This document shows positions 12,999 through 25,931 of a stretch of DNA of 64,000 bases, piece after piece (positions within the stretch are counted from its first letter, which is position 1; every line of letters starts with the position of its first letter). Origin of the DNA: Trichoplax adhaerens. Taxonomy: Eukaryota; Placozoa; Uniplacotomia; Trichoplacea; Trichoplacidae. The stretch is from contig NW_002060944.1 in the NCBI RefSeq assembly GCF_000150275.1, forward strand, positions 1,350,911 through 1,414,910. Reading direction: 5' to 3'. Both the position numbers and the translations under genes were made by a program. Below the pieces are notes generated by a model. It was not told the origin of the DNA and did not search any database. It saw nothing but the letters and a program-made list of their open reading frames with translations.

Positions 12999-13530
12999 CT
13001 ACTTCATGATATCTGCTCATTTTACCCAAATTTAAACTTTATTCATATTTTCTTATCTTGAAATACGTTTATTCAAAGGTCTACTGATGAAGGGCAAATA
13101 TCTTGAACGTTTAAAAAGTTGGAATATAAAATTTTGTATTCACAATATAAACGCGTCTACTTCTAATATAATCATATAATAGTCTTAAAAATCACGTGAA
13201 ATTCGCTTATCATCATTACTGCTAAAACAGTACTGTAAACATTTTTATTCTGCTTAATATTATTTCTTCTAAGTTTTATTATGGCTAATATTAATTTAAA
13301 ACAAGATTTTAATTTTATATTGCAAAGAAAAGGACGCTTGAACATACTAAACATCTCATATTTATTGTAATACTTCCTGAGATAACAAGATTTGGATACT
13401 TATAAGCTGGTTGATCACGAAATTTTTGTGAGTTTAGAATACCAACATCAACCACATTTTAGATCCAGTACCGTTGCATTATTAGACATATTAAGGTACT
13501 TTGAGTTACTTAAGAAATGACTTCATTTAC

Positions 13531-13710
13531 ACATAATTAACGCTATCTATTATTATCTTAGATTTTTAATATAAGCATCTCAATACAATTACTACAATAC
13601 GTACTGTAAACATCTTCCATAATTAGACACGTATGCAGTCTCACAACCTGGCGTACAATTTATCTATTTTCCATAATCTTAGTCTTAAGCTTATTTGGGA
13701 CTTCACTACA
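13531..13710. repeat. Diverged direct repeat C, copy 1
   Basis: About 180 bp, matching 14508-14696 in the same orientation. Shared blocks include TACTGTAAACATCTTCCA and TCTTAAGCTTATTTGGG. It is probably a fragment of an older transposon. No terminal structure could be defined. Confidence 0.75.
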
Positions 13711-14507
13711 GAAGCAGATACATGACACAGAACTAAACTTTGTTAACAGGCCGGAATCAAATAAAAATGTTTGAAGTAAGATTGAATATGGTAATAAAAC
13801 TCTTGCTGTGAAATCAGTATATCACTAAGTTTATCCGAGACAACCGCATATCTAGAAAAATATTATGGCCTTGTTTATTTCCTGGAATAATCTCTTTACG
13901 TGCAAAAATTTTGCAGCAAGAGCTATTAAATGTAGCCTTTTAACAAAAAATAACTGCTTAGGTGAATGCTGTCAAATAGTTTATATTAATCTAATCAGTA
14001 ATGGGTAATATCTATCATATATTTTTACTTTAATACAGGCGTAACTGTTCCAATGCCCTAGGTAACATCGCGATAGATTGTATACTTTCTTTCATATAAT
14101 CATTATTACTGCTAACCGTTACACTGCGGATAGTTGATTCTGATTTGTCATCAAATTCGTATTATTAAAGTTCGAGCCACAGATATAAGGTTACTTATTC
14201 GGAGATTAAAGGTATCTGAAGACTGCATATATTCTCATATCAGCGTATTTTAAGTAGATAAATTGTCCTAATCTGATAAGGTTAAAATAATATGTATATT
14301 TGATAAAGTGTCTTGTCAAAAATATAACAAGAACTACAGTTTCTTGTTAACTTCACTTTATAACAAAGGAAAAGGTTCATTTCGCAACTGCTAATGACGA
14401 TCTAACTGCAATCAAGTTACAGTTGATATCTAAATTTACTATTGCTTTATCAATTCATAATTCGCGCTTCTAATTAAAGGGTCTCAATACAGATTTTCAT
14501 AGTACTA

Positions 14508-14696
14508 ACATAATTGGCGTAATCTATTACTATCTCAGAATCTTAATATAAGCATCTTAATACAACTACTACAATATGTACTGTAAACATCTTCCACAAT
14601 TAGACACTTATGCTATCTTAAAACCTCTTGTACAATTGATCTACTTTCGTATTATCGTATAATCTTGGTCTTAAGCTTATTTGGGCTTCACTATAG
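14508..14696. repeat. Diverged direct repeat C, copy 2
   Basis: Same-orientation copy of 13531-13710, about 980 bp downstream, with scattered substitutions and small indels. The unit ends in both copies shortly after CTTCACTA. Confidence 0.75.
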
Positions 14697-15914
14697 TATA
14701 TTGCAACGCGCTATAGACAAGATTTCTTTACGAGAAAGTCATGATCACCATTGTAGCATTCGTTTAGCATTTAGGGTTATTGAGATATTTTACAATCGTT
14801 TAAACAACGATTTGATGGTAAAGGTTTAAATTGGATGGGTATCAGTGTATTTTATGTTTTATTTCTTTACTGCAGTGGTAAAAATCTCACCTGAATTGAA
14901 ATAATTTGTTTTAATGACTTATAAAATCTTTATCACATGATAGTTAATAAGATAATTGGGTATTTCACTAATAATCCGTATAAACAATGCTAAAGATGCA
15001 TTTCATCAGCCTCATTCAGAATCGATGCAGAATCATTTTGGTTATTTAAGAAATTATTCTGGATAGTCCATGGTTGTAATGTGTGACACAGATATAATAG
15101 TTTTCTTAATTGTATAATAAAATACATCATTCATTTATACGATGACTAGGCTATACAGAATTACCTATGGCAGCGTAAGCTTTTAATTAATAAAGTTATC
15201 ACAATTGCGCGCAGTTAGGAAGTTGAAAAATTAGAAATTGATTGGAAATTTCTAGGCGTACAGTTTATTATGAACCTACAGTCCATGGACAAAAGATTTA
15301 TATTAAAGGCATCGAATTCAGACTAGATTCCAGTTTTTTATGAATAATCATATTATAGATTTGTCAAGTTTATATCGGAAATTGAGTTTAATATCAACGC
15401 TGTCAGATAATTTTATTCTAGAGGATTATACTACTAATAAATAATTCAACATTGCTTGTCTTTACTAACTTAAATCAAGTTATGAAGTAATTGATTAAAG
15501 TAATTAAAATTGTTTAAGAGTTGAAACTTATTGCAATTGTATTCAACACATTACTGACTTACATTAAAATTATGACGACTCATTGCGTTAATAGGCAATT
15601 TTTGAAATCAACAATTTCGTTACGTTGTGTTTACGAATAATGATTCTGTCATACGAATAAAAGGATTTTATTGATAGTTGTTACTGGCTAATTGCTTGGA
15701 TTGTTTAATCATCAATGAGTATTGGCATTATTTTGCACTAAAGACAGGCACTGATGTTTGTCATAAGTAGCCATTAGGTGATTCGGACAGTTTTATTATC
15801 GAAACAAGAAGGATTCAGATCAAAGTCCAAGCTCCGATCACGCCATTTATATGCTGACAATAACTGCAGCCATCAGTCACAGTGCCGTAACTATGATTTT
15901 ATGAAGAGTAATAC

Positions 15915-16021
15915 TGAGCAAAAGTGTTTGTGATGCAGATATCGTTCCTTGATACGTGGTTCAAGGAATTGACTTATTGATCGTACATTATGTTATCTTG
16001 TTGCAAAGCTGTTTTGGGATA
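15915..16021 (+). mobile_element. Truncated family A LTR (3' end only)
   Basis: This piece matches the last about 105 bp of the family A LTR at 25932-26556, from AGCAAAAGTGTTTG to GCTGTTTTGGGATA; the terminal GTGACA has decayed to GGGATA. The 5' part of the LTR is absent. Confidence 0.8.
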
Positions 16022-17114
16022 TGCTTATAGTGAAAATAAATCTGAGATATAAGGTCTCCAAGACGATTGTTGGTTCTTATTATTAAAATAAGTTACTAAA
16101 ATAAAAGTGGCAAATCAATCAATTTGCGAAATTTGTGTCGATAAGTTGCAATATCTGATTGAAATGTTTATTCATTACCGTATGGAATTTAAGTAGCTAT
16201 CGTAGTTCATATTAAAATTTAATTCTATTGCCAACTGTAATTTAATAAATTTTATTGCCATTTATATAAAATTTTGTATCCAAAGGTACAACATAATGGG
16301 TCACTTATTCATATTTAAGTGGGACGGTACGAATTTGGCTACTAAATTAGCAATCTACATAAAATGTACTCGCATTTTCTTCATTAATACGGTAAATAAA
16401 AGTCCATCATCGTGCAGCCTATTCTAATGCATTGATGAGCATAAGCTATCAAGCGAAAAATAAATAAATAGATTGTCAAACATTTTTATTAGAGCAGAAA
16501 TTTCGATAAGTATTATTATTAGAATCCACTTCTCTCAGTAAGAATCAGCTACGTTATGAACGGACTCATGATAGTGATATTTAATATTGCAATAATAATT
16601 TATCTATAGTTTGCTTTAATCATTCTAATTCTAATTTTTGTTAATTAAGGACAGAATCGTTAGCAAAATACTAGATCGGAAATTAGTTAAGTGATACTTA
16701 ATATCCGGTCATGCTCCTGAAATGACTCAAATTTAAGAATTACATGATTATCCATACAGTATTGATAGAATTCCCTGCAAAGCATAGTCATGCACATTAG
16801 AAGAATACTCTTACGCCAGGTATTTTAAAAGTAGCTAATAATCACTGTTACTATTAATCGTACGTGTAAAATAGGATTTGCAGCAGACATGGTATAATAG
16901 ATTTCTGTAGCTCACTACATGAATATGAAATTTTTATTTCTAAAAATGAAAGTATGACGCATATTATAGCAGTGGCGTCGGCAATAAGTAGTGGCACACA
17001 CATCAGGATTTTCTTTTCAGAACTGAATAGTAAACTAAATTCGTATTATATAGAATTTATTTATTTAAACTATAATTTCTTTCGTAATTCATTTTGATCT
17101 AATCGTAGTAATGA

Positions 17115-17590
17115 TGTATAAAGTAACGCAGTATTGTGATTGTAGATTATTGATCGTACTAAGTATGATGTACGGTAGTGTCGTTTCTATTTTTATCTAA
17201 TGATATATTTATTAGCCCACAATTATAGACTGTTATGGTAGACTCTATGCTAGAGTACGGATAACTATATACAGTAGGACGTTGAGCTACTAATGAGACT
17301 AGAGGTAAAAATAGAAATGAAAACCATATATTAGGATATGGTTAGTTCAATGTACTTTGAGTGATGGGATAATGTCAACGAAAATACTGTAATCGTTTCC
17401 ATTTTAGATTAATGATGATTCGCTGTAAAATAGTGTTACTAATATTAACTTGATTATGTATAAAATAAGGTAAATGCTGCTATGATGATCGTAGCAGTGA
17501 AGGCTGCGGAGAGTATAAGAGTAGGCGACATTAAGCTACTCTAGCCGAATATAACTACTGAAAGACTTCTAGAATGAACAGATAACCCAA
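17115..17590 (+). mobile_element. Family B LTR, rearranged copy
   Basis: It follows family B copy 1 from TGTATAAAG through the TATA region near 17510. The next about 55 bp (17534-17590) then match copy 1 in inverted orientation: the block GCTACTCTAGCCGAATA is the complement of the one near 10645. The polyA-signal end of the LTR is missing. No clean target duplication was found. Confidence 0.75.
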
Positions 17591-18740
17591 ATTGTATGGA
17601 AAAATCATTCAATTTATAGTAAGCTTACTTAAACATTAATTATCACTCTATAGATAATAGTATAAACTAAGCAGTTACCGGTATCTGCTAAAAGTATGTA
17701 TATCTAATGTCATAGAAATCGGTATGTTATCTGAGGAAAATATGATAAATATTTTGTAAGAAAAGTCACCTTGTTACGTTACAGTACATTATCCTATAAT
17801 TCTATATGCTTTATACTGTAAGATAAAAAAGGTTTTGTATATAACAGCTATAGCATCAAAGCCAAAAGGATATACCAACAGAAAAATACTTTAATGTGTG
17901 TAACTGTAAATATGGAATGATGGTAAAGAAGAGAGTAAACGACACGACCATATCGTTACGTAACTTTTTATTATTTTTTGGCATGGCACCGGCGGAAAGT
18001 TATTGCTAGTTATCGGTAATGGAGAAAAGCGTCTAACTTAAACAGAGATTAGCTCTATGGCTACCGAAAGCAATTTCATTCCGAATGTAGAAATACAGTA
18101 TTAGTGCTCGTGCATCATTTCTTGGTATTACAGTAGTTAACGTTTTTCAGTTCAATTTTAAAAATATGCATCCTATTTTTAATGTTTCCAGTGCATATCA
18201 CTGTCAGTGTCAAAGCTAATTTTGTGATAACTATATCAGAAAATGTATTTGCAATCAATAAATACAATTAAATTGTGGTTGATAGTAACTTCCAACAGAA
18301 TTTACTTAATCTTATACGAGAATCATATGGAATAGAAAAGATGACTAGAATAAGTTACCTTAAAAACATATTGCTACCGGTACACCAGAATTTAATTATC
18401 GTACGTTGATAGTTCATTTTTTGACCAGTTTTCGGCAATATTCGATTAGATAAACCGATAAAGGTGCTGATAAAAATTCGTAAGGTACTGTGCTCTTTAC
18501 TAAAATGAAACTAGAACACCAATATTATTCTACAATAAACTTTATTTATGTATGAATCATGTTGCAAACTCTAAGTACACCTGGCTCTCGTCGAGATGTA
18601 AAAGTGTTATACAAAATAATCAATTCAGTCCGATGGCATTTTAACGATAACGGTACTATCGCATGAACGTTAAGCCTGTCTTTCCATGGTAATGTATGTC
18701 ATTTTATCTTACAATTAAGCCTTAGATTTCGATATCGAAT
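17591..18740. other. Intergenic stretch, no gene seen
   Basis: AT-rich sequence with no recognisable coding content, between the rearranged family B LTR and the candidate LTR at 18741. Confidence 0.55.
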
Positions 18741-19349
18741 TGTTGGGTTCAGCCCAAGACAAGAAAACCTGGGTCTTTGAATCTGTACGAATACTAAGGC
18801 TACAACAGCCAAATATGCCTCCAACGGGCATAGTGTAGACTAAACTTAGGCTTTTTAAAATAGTTTATTAAATAAAGGTAGTCTTGACATCCAAGACTAC
18901 TCTATCTACAAGCGTACTCTACACGGTCAATCGTCAACTTAATAGCTAATGAGAGCACTGGGCTTTATATACCCTAGCTCGGTTGCACCCGGTGCACAGC
19001 TTAGATAAATAACCCTAAAAATATATAGCTTTCGTATAGCCGGCTGTCTATATGGTTCAGTATGGCAGACGGTGTAAACAACGCTAATGAGTTACGAACT
19101 AATTAAGAGCCAATTAACAATCAAAGGCTCGGCACAAAGTAACCGAAATTACTATGTGTGAATATTAGTTGTCACCTCTTTAAATATACCATTCTGCACA
19201 GAGTCTACAACACGTATAACTAGACTGCTAACAACGTTACAATTATCGAATATCTAATAAATAAAGGTTGTTAACAATTAATAAAATCTTAATTAATAAT
19301 TAATAAAATTAACGCTACAATTAATTTACGGAGTCTGTACTCCGTCACA
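18741..19349 (+). mobile_element. Candidate solo LTR, third family
   Basis: A 609-bp segment, less AT-rich than its flanks, begins TGTTGGGTTCAGCCC and ends CCGTCACA. It thus has the TGT...ACA termini of an LTR. It holds TTTATATACC near 18964 and AATAAATAAA near 19257 in promoter-to-polyA order. The flanks CGAAT and CGATT match at four of five positions, consistent with an aged target duplication. A stem CGGAGT-CTGT-ACTCCG (19329-19344) sits just inside the 3' end. No second copy is present in the window, so the call rests on structure only. Confidence 0.6.
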
Positions 19350-19835
19350 CGATTATTAAAGTTCTTTTTGGGGTTCTAATTTAATATCGTACGGATCATT
19401 TATAGCTAGTCACCCCATAACATGAATGCCTAAAATATTATATTAGCTGCGGTATATAATTCCTTATAATTTGTTAAAATTTCATCACCATTTAGTTTAA
19501 TACTGCTTTCTGCTATTATCTAAAATTCTGCACGACACTTAGCATATCAAAAAGTAATTCATATTATGAAATTAATGCCAATAAAATCGTAACAAATAAA
19601 ATCATACCGGTGCTATATAAAGAATTTGAAAATATGAAGATCCCATCGTATCTATATAATAAATTTCGTATGGTATGACAGCATCACTACGTGATTTTTT
19701 GTAGTTATCAGCAATTGGCATTCAAAATAATTCAGATGATACTTAAACTAAATCAGCAGAAATGATAGGAAACATGATTTTAAGTTTTAAAATTGACAAT
19801 AACCATAAAGTTTAAGGTAGACAATTAGGACACGA

Positions 19836-20843
19836 TTAAGAAGCTCTAATATGAATAATGGGTGATTTCTGTTCACTATGCCACTGACATAAATCACGAC
19901 GAAAGTTTTGATTTGCGATGATATACATTATCGGATCATACAATGGTGATGATAAGGATAAAACTTGAGCTACTTGAGAAACAATACTTAATGTTTCGTC
20001 ATGAGTGATGAGCGTTTCTGTATTGTTGAAAGGTGAGTAAGCGATTAGACTTATTCCTAATGTCCAAGGCAATGCAGTGATAATAAAAGATACTGTTACA
20101 AAAACTAACATTTTTATCACTCTTTGCACATGACGATCGCCATCAGTTAAAGATTTCTTAAGACGACTTGTCACTAAGGCAGTCTTCCTCAATTTTATAA
20201 CTATCTTTGTATAGCAATAGAGCATAATGGAGAGAGGAATAACATAGTCCATTAGATTTAATATTGTTGCATAAGCTCGAATGAGGTATTTTGGCCCTTG
20301 ATTATCTAAAATACAATCATATTTATTATATCGATCAGCTCCTGCTAGAGAGATAGATGGCGACGCTAATAAGATACTTACTACCCATACCAATAGTAAC
20401 ACTAAGCGTAACTTTTTACCAAATAACTTTGGTAAAGTTGGATGAATGATGGTGCGATAGCGTTCAATACTCATTACAGTTAAAGTACCTACTGATGTGG
20501 AATAGCAGATAATCCAAACGAAAATGCCTAATTTGCAGGTTGTATCTCTAAGTGAAAAAGACCAATTTTCGTTAACATCAGGAAGATAAAATATAATGAT
20601 GAGGGTAATTAAAGACTGTGTGACGTACAGTAAATCGGATAAAACCAGATGGCTGATGAGATGGTGAGTAGCAAGATGTGAATGGCGATTTTTAATCATG
20701 ATTGCCATTACTAGACTGTTAATTGCCAGTCCTAATAGACTTATGATAGTCATACAAACAAGAAAGATTGTCGAGTAACTGGGCTGGATTCGACTGGTGC
20801 CATTGATAAGTAAATGGCTTCCATTGTTTATTGAAAAATTCAT
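19836..20843 (-). CDS. Class A GPCR 3
   Basis: An intact single-exon receptor of 335 residues on the reverse strand; the ATG is at 20843-20841. The N-terminus has three N-glycosylation sites (N-F-S, N-G-S, N-G-T). Landmarks are TM2 L-V-L-S-D (Asp2.50 kept), Cys103 in TM3, E-R-Y at 127-129 and Cys177 in loop 2. TM6 is F-I-I-T-A-L-P-W with Ala257 in place of Trp6.48, and TM7 is D-P-I-M-Y at 303-307. It has a short third intracellular loop with the family signature L-R-K-T. It is the only array member on the reverse strand. Ligand and coupling are unknown. Confidence 0.93.
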   Translation of the reverse strand: MNFSINNGSHLLINGTSRIQPSYSTIFLVCMTIISLLGLAINSLVMAIMIKNRHSHLATHHLISHLVLSDLLYVTQSLITLIIIFYLPDVNENWSFSLRDTTCKLGIFVWIICYSTSVGTLTVMSIERYRTIIHPTLPKLFGKKLRLVLLLVWVVSILLASPSISLAGADRYNKYDCILDNQGPKYLIRAYATILNLMDYVIPLSIMLYCYTKIVIKLRKTALVTSRLKKSLTDGDRHVQRVIKMLVFVTVSFIITALPWTLGISLIAYSPFNNTETLITHDETLSIVSQVAQVLSLSSPLYDPIMYIIANQNFRRDLCQWHSEQKSPIIHIRAS

Positions 20844-21601
20844 ATTAATATAGTCTATATCGTATCAAATTCTTCCAATAGTAAATACATATAATGTTCC
20901 TTAGATCAATCCAAAATATGAAGTACTACAGAAGGGCACTGATTAAATGTGCGATCTGTTAAATGATAGCGATAATCTATACGATGGCCTTAATCTCTGC
21001 TAATAATATCATCATGCACGGTATATGGTAAATACTTTACTTTGTATATGTCACATGGTACGTTATAATATGCCTATCTAATTACAGATATAATAATTAA
21101 ATCGGTATATTCTTGAGGTGACTGTTTATAACCTTTTAAAGATAAGCAGGATATACGCATGTTTACTGACTATCATTCGTATTTCCATTATACCAAGTTA
21201 GTGCTTTCAGCTAAATTACTACTCATTCCTCATCAGATTTCCGAAAATATATTATGTAGTGGGAAGAAGCAAATACGAATAAATGACAAGGTAAAAACTA
21301 CGCTCTATCTGGATACGTTTTTCAGTTGTCTCTATTTCTAGATTGGAAATAAATTTCTGTCAATCTCAATAATTAAACGATACAACCCATAGTGACCCCT
21401 GATGTGTATAATTAATAGAATTTATTGGGGATTATTGACCTCTCTAGCTCTGAATCTTATGTATTACTGGTGAAGCTTAAATACACCTACACAAGATAAG
21501 TGACTAGAGATTATTTCTAAAGTCAGAGAACCTAAGTTAAGCGTTTCAGAAAATATCTAATTGATAAAAACAATTAATAACCTAGCTATTGAGTATGGCT
21601 T
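20844..21601. other. Upstream region of GPCR 3
   Basis: AT-rich, with no gene seen. The 60-codon frame at 21159-21341 has no recognisable features and is probably chance. Confidence 0.55.
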
Positions 21602-22244
21602 TGTTACAAAACAGCTTTGCAATAAAATAATGTAATGTCCGATCAATAAGGTGATTCCCTGAACCACGTATCAGGGAGCAATACCTACTCTATCAGGAAT
21701 ACTTTTCCAATACTCTTAGACTACACAAAGACTTAGACGCTTTGTGTTTTAGTTAAACGCTAATCTTAAGAACTAAATTTATTATACGGTATACCGCATT
21801 TATATACCCTTTTACAATAGTTCAGACATCCTAGTTAGTAATATTAATGTTCGAACTTTCCAATGAATCAAAAGCTAATTTTTACCTACTGCTACCCAAT
21901 GAAGACAACAGTATTTACGAAGATAGACATCTAATGACTAATATAAGATAGTCAAATTACAATATTTCTAATCCCGGAAAGCTTCCACGATAATCTACAA
22001 TCTACTATAAGCAAGTTACAATCATAGTAATCTGAATTGTAAGTAAATTACTCTGGATTTTCTAATTTATTTATTAATTTCAGTATATGTATGTATATCG
22101 CAGCCATAAAAGCTAGCGCTATATTTAAACATCACATATCTAAATTAGAAATTCACTAAATAAGGGTAAGCCAACAAAATTATCCTCAGATAGATATTTC
22201 TACTGTACTCTAATCTCGATATTACAGTGTGTAATACTGTAAAA
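21602..22244 (-). mobile_element. Family A LTR, copy 2, aged
   Basis: About 643 bp in reverse orientation begins TGTTACAAAACAGC and ends ACTGTAAAA, where the expected ACA has mutated. It aligns with the LTRs at 2927 and 25932 along its length but with more substitutions. The flanks GGCTT and GACAT share only three of five bases, so a target duplication, if there was one, has decayed. Confidence 0.8.
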
Positions 22245-24680
22245 GACATCCAATAGCAGGATAGGCTTGCATGTAAGCAATTCAATAGTTTAAAGATATG
22301 GCAGAACAAAATACATAAATTTCAAATGTTATTGCCCTGTTATACTGTCATTCTAAATTGAGATCGACTTGGTGTTTAATACATCATTATCAAATATTTC
22401 GTGGATTTTAAGAAATCCCTGTTACCTAGTTTGTCAACTCCAATATCATGTGATAAAATCCGATCGCAAAAATTTTAAATTTGAAAAAAATTGGAACTTT
22501 ATTAGATCTTATGCAAAGATTAGCTACACACAGCTCTACTCTAGCTGAATATAACTACTGAAAGTCTTCTAGAAAGAACAGAGAACCTAATGTGACCCAG
22601 TTTATTTAAGAGGGACCAGTTGTGCTACTGTTCCTCTTGACGATCTCCTATCTTCAGGATTTAGAGTCATACTGTAGGTATGTGTCGGGGAGGACAAACC
22701 AGCCAGTAGACTCGTAGCATGATTCCTATAACAGTTTTAACATTTTTTTCTTGTTACAGATCGAAATTTGTGACAAGTACCTATTGCATAGTTGCCGAAA
22801 AACTGCATAGTATTTTAATTTAGGTGCTGTAGGTTACTGCTATCATTTTACTAGAACGCAAACAAACGTTGAACCTAATTATAATAACCCTTACCTTAAT
22901 TAGGCGGTTAAACTTATTATTAACAATTTGGAAATAAGCATGTAGTTGACAATTTTGCAGGCTATTGTTTATGGATAAAAGATTAGCCAAGTAGCAGACA
23001 TATAATAGAGAGCTATGATCTGCAATTATTTTAGTGCCACCTACCTAGCCAAAGTTCATACGTGATCCCGGTACTTTACTTTATTATCACTTGCAGCTAT
23101 TAATTTTTTCATATGTTAACTCCAAGAGGGGCCACAATAACTTTAAGTTATTCATGATCTAGCACAATTTTGCCACGTGGTCTGTCCTATACAATTTAAG
23201 ATAATGCAATGATATATGACACTTTTTCTTCTTTATAACTAACTAGAAAATTATTGCTAAAAATTGATTGATAATGCTATTATAAATACTATTCAAAATG
23301 AAACGTAGCTTACGAATCTCTTAATTTTTTCGTCCATTATTGTTCAGCATGTAGATATTTAAAATTCACAAGTTATGTTTTGTATCTATGGTGTAAGCTA
23401 TAGTCTGGGATGATTATTTCTTATGCCAAAGACAGACAAACGCATCTACACGCCTGTCTACTGCTTCTGCCAAAGAAGTAATGCAAATTCTAAAGAAAAC
23501 TACTGCTATTAGTTCCTTTATTAATTGCTGAAAAAATGATTGTTTAGCTAATTACCGGATCTTAGTAGTAATGACTGACAATATTAAGGTCAAGCACTAT
23601 TATATGAAGAAAGTGCTCTTCTAGAAAAGAAATTTTTGTTATAATGCCAAGATCATTATAATTCATCGTATTTCAATCTTTTAATAAAAATTATATAGCA
23701 ACCGAAAAAATAGGGAAAATAGTGGTGTTTATTTCAAATCTCCGAACTTGAGAATTCACTCATTCATTAATGATAATTAATATTAAATTAGGCATTAAAA
23801 AATCACCGGTTGTTTCTGTAAACCGATGCAAATAATGATACTTAAGATTCATATAAATGGTGTGCTGCAATAGTCACTACTGATGTTAAATCACTTCGAT
23901 AAAATTGCAATTATAGTTATTCCATAGGACCATTATTATCAAACGAATTGATTAGTCTATGATGGTACTCCATCAAAGGTACATAATCGACATATAACCG
24001 ATTTGAAAGTCAAAATCCAGGATCTCCATTTACTCGCGTTAATTGCTTTCTGGCTGATTCGATAAAACCGATAAATTTAGCGGATGCTAACATAATATAC
24101 TTAACTAGAGAAAGAAGTAGCCATCCATTCGAATTCGTTCGCCGATCGATTTGGTTGCATTTTTAAACCTCCCAAAATTAGTGAATAGAATCGAAATTAA
24201 AAATATATTGCGCTAAAGAGCTCTTTTTAATACACTGTACATTGTGAAATAGGGTATCGTGAGGCAAGATTAATTGTAAGCTGATATAGATCTCCAAGAT
24301 CTGCTAGGTAAGTTACTTTAAAAATGATAATTCAAGCTACTTTTTCGTTATACTATTCACCATTCGTCAGTTTATTTCTTGTTTGTTGTGCAATATTGCC
24401 AGTATATTTAGTTACATTACCGATATTAATTCACAAATAAAGTGACTTTCGTACTAAAAGAATATAATAGTTTTGTAGTGATATTTACTTCTGTACATAA
24501 GTTTGAAAGCAAATTTAAATTTGTTATCAACTAATCTAACTAGTAAAGGTTTATGATTAGCCCTGATAGTGTAGTACTAAATTGATCTATGTTTTCTCCC
24601 AGGACTATTCAATTCTTCCATAGTATTAGGTACTCATTTCGTAAAATTATCATAAAATTACAGCAAGGCGATATTTACTC
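22245..24680. other. Intergenic stretch with an LTR fragment
   Basis: It contains the family B fragment at 22449-22600 and, next to it, a less AT-rich segment (about 22605-22740) with no interpretable frame. Otherwise no gene was seen before GPCR 4. Confidence 0.55.
22449..22600 (-). mobile_element. Family B LTR fragment (3' end)
   Basis: In reverse orientation it matches the R-U5 end of the LTR at 10185-10734. It includes an AATAAA-type signal (TTTATT on the plus strand), the CTACTCTAGC block and the terminal TCACA (plus strand TGTGATAAAATCC at 22449). The U3 part is missing. Confidence 0.75.
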
Positions 24681-25685
24681 ATGAATACAACCAATAAATT
24701 TTACAATTCTACTTTAAATCAAAACCGTTCCTTGGTGGATTTACGGTCATATTTTATTCCATTAATTGTAATTGTAACGTTAGCCGTGTTTTTAAATATG
24801 TTGGTAATTTCGATTATCATACATGGGCGAAAAAATCAAAGTGCATCACATTATCTTGTTGGTAATTTGCTTTTAGCCAATATAATCTACGCTATTCAGT
24901 TTATATTGATGTCTGTTTTATTGCTAACTTTTAATATGCGCCTACTCAATTGGCCAATATCCGCAATCGATAGGGCATGTAATTTTTCGCTTTATATTTG
25001 GGTAGCATGTTATTTGTCATCTGTTTCGACACTTACGGCCATTAGCATTGAAAGATATCAAGCTATTATTCATCCTGTAAAATATCGTTTAGATCGTAGA
25101 AAACTAAAAGTCATGCTATGTGTGTTATGGCTAGGATCTTTGGTACTTTCTTGGCCGATGTATCTTATCTCAAAAGTCGATCCATATCACCATTATGATT
25201 GCGTCATCGATACTGATTTGACACTCGCTTATACCGTTACCTACGTTACTTTACTAGATACGTTAGCATATATTATTCCATTTATAATCATGTTATATTG
25301 CTACGTCAAGATAATAACTAAGTTACGGAAAACCTCAGCGATCGCTTTACGTAATAGAACAGCGCTTTCTAACCGTGAAAAGCATAAGAGGCATGTAATT
25401 AAAATGTTAATAGTTCTTACAATTTGCTTTAGTAGTACAGTATTACCTTGGATATTTGCTACTACTTTCAGTATTTTCATTGCTTATGATTTATTACCAA
25501 TGCAACAGAATAATATCCAACTGTATAACATTTTTATACAATTTATTCCATTTTTATTTAGTTTATCCTTATTTTATAATCCGCTAATTTTTATTGCTTT
25601 TAATCGTCAATTATTTCATAATTTATTTGCTATGCGATGTAGCTGTAAAGATAGAAAAACCAATATACGTGAATTCACGAGCTAG
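24681..25685 (+). CDS. Class A GPCR 4
   Basis: An intact single-exon receptor of 334 residues. The N-terminus carries N-T-T, N-S-T and N-R-S glycosylation sites. Landmarks are Cys100 in TM3, E-R-Y at 124-126, Cys174 in loop 2 (H-Y-D-C) and a short third loop with K-L-R-K-T-S and A-L-R-N-R. TM6 is F-S-S-T-V-L-P-W with Val254 at 6.48, and TM7 is N-P-L-I-F at 300-304. TM2 reads N-L-L-L-A-N, so the sodium-site Asp2.50 is replaced by Asn. The tail is rich in Cys and basic residues (M-R-C-S-C-K), a possible palmitoylation site by analogy. The closest relatives in the window are the pseudogene at 28041 and the gene at 32012. Confidence 0.93.
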   Translation: MNTTNKFYNSTLNQNRSLVDLRSYFIPLIVIVTLAVFLNMLVISIIIHGRKNQSASHYLVGNLLLANIIYAIQFILMSVLLLTFNMRLLNWPISAIDRACNFSLYIWVACYLSSVSTLTAISIERYQAIIHPVKYRLDRRKLKVMLCVLWLGSLVLSWPMYLISKVDPYHHYDCVIDTDLTLAYTVTYVTLLDTLAYIIPFIIMLYCYVKIITKLRKTSAIALRNRTALSNREKHKRHVIKMLIVLTICFSSTVLPWIFATTFSIFIAYDLLPMQQNNIQLYNIFIQFIPFLFSLSLFYNPLIFIAFNRQLFHNLFAMRCSCKDRKTNIREFTS

Positions 25686-25931
25686 TTATAGTACAAAATC
25701 AAATGGTGCCGAATTATTTTAATCAGGATTAAAGTAGCTCACTAGGTAAAATGTATGATAAAGGATTGTCTTAAAGCTAAAGTTTACAGCCTATTAATTT
25801 TAAGTATGAGAACTACGAATGATAGTGATATTCATGAATATATTCTTGATAGGTTGGAAAATAAATTCAATTGGATTAAAATTCTCAGAGATTCATCTCT
25901 CTGCAAGTTTATATTTTGACGAGTACTGCCG

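Larger units (their letters stand above)
12999..17114. other. Intergenic stretch with dispersed repeats
   Basis: It contains a diverged direct repeat (13531-13710 and 14508-14696) and a 107-bp family A LTR fragment (15915-16021), listed separately. No gene was recognised. The short frame at 13172-13354 has no protein-like features. Confidence 0.6.
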
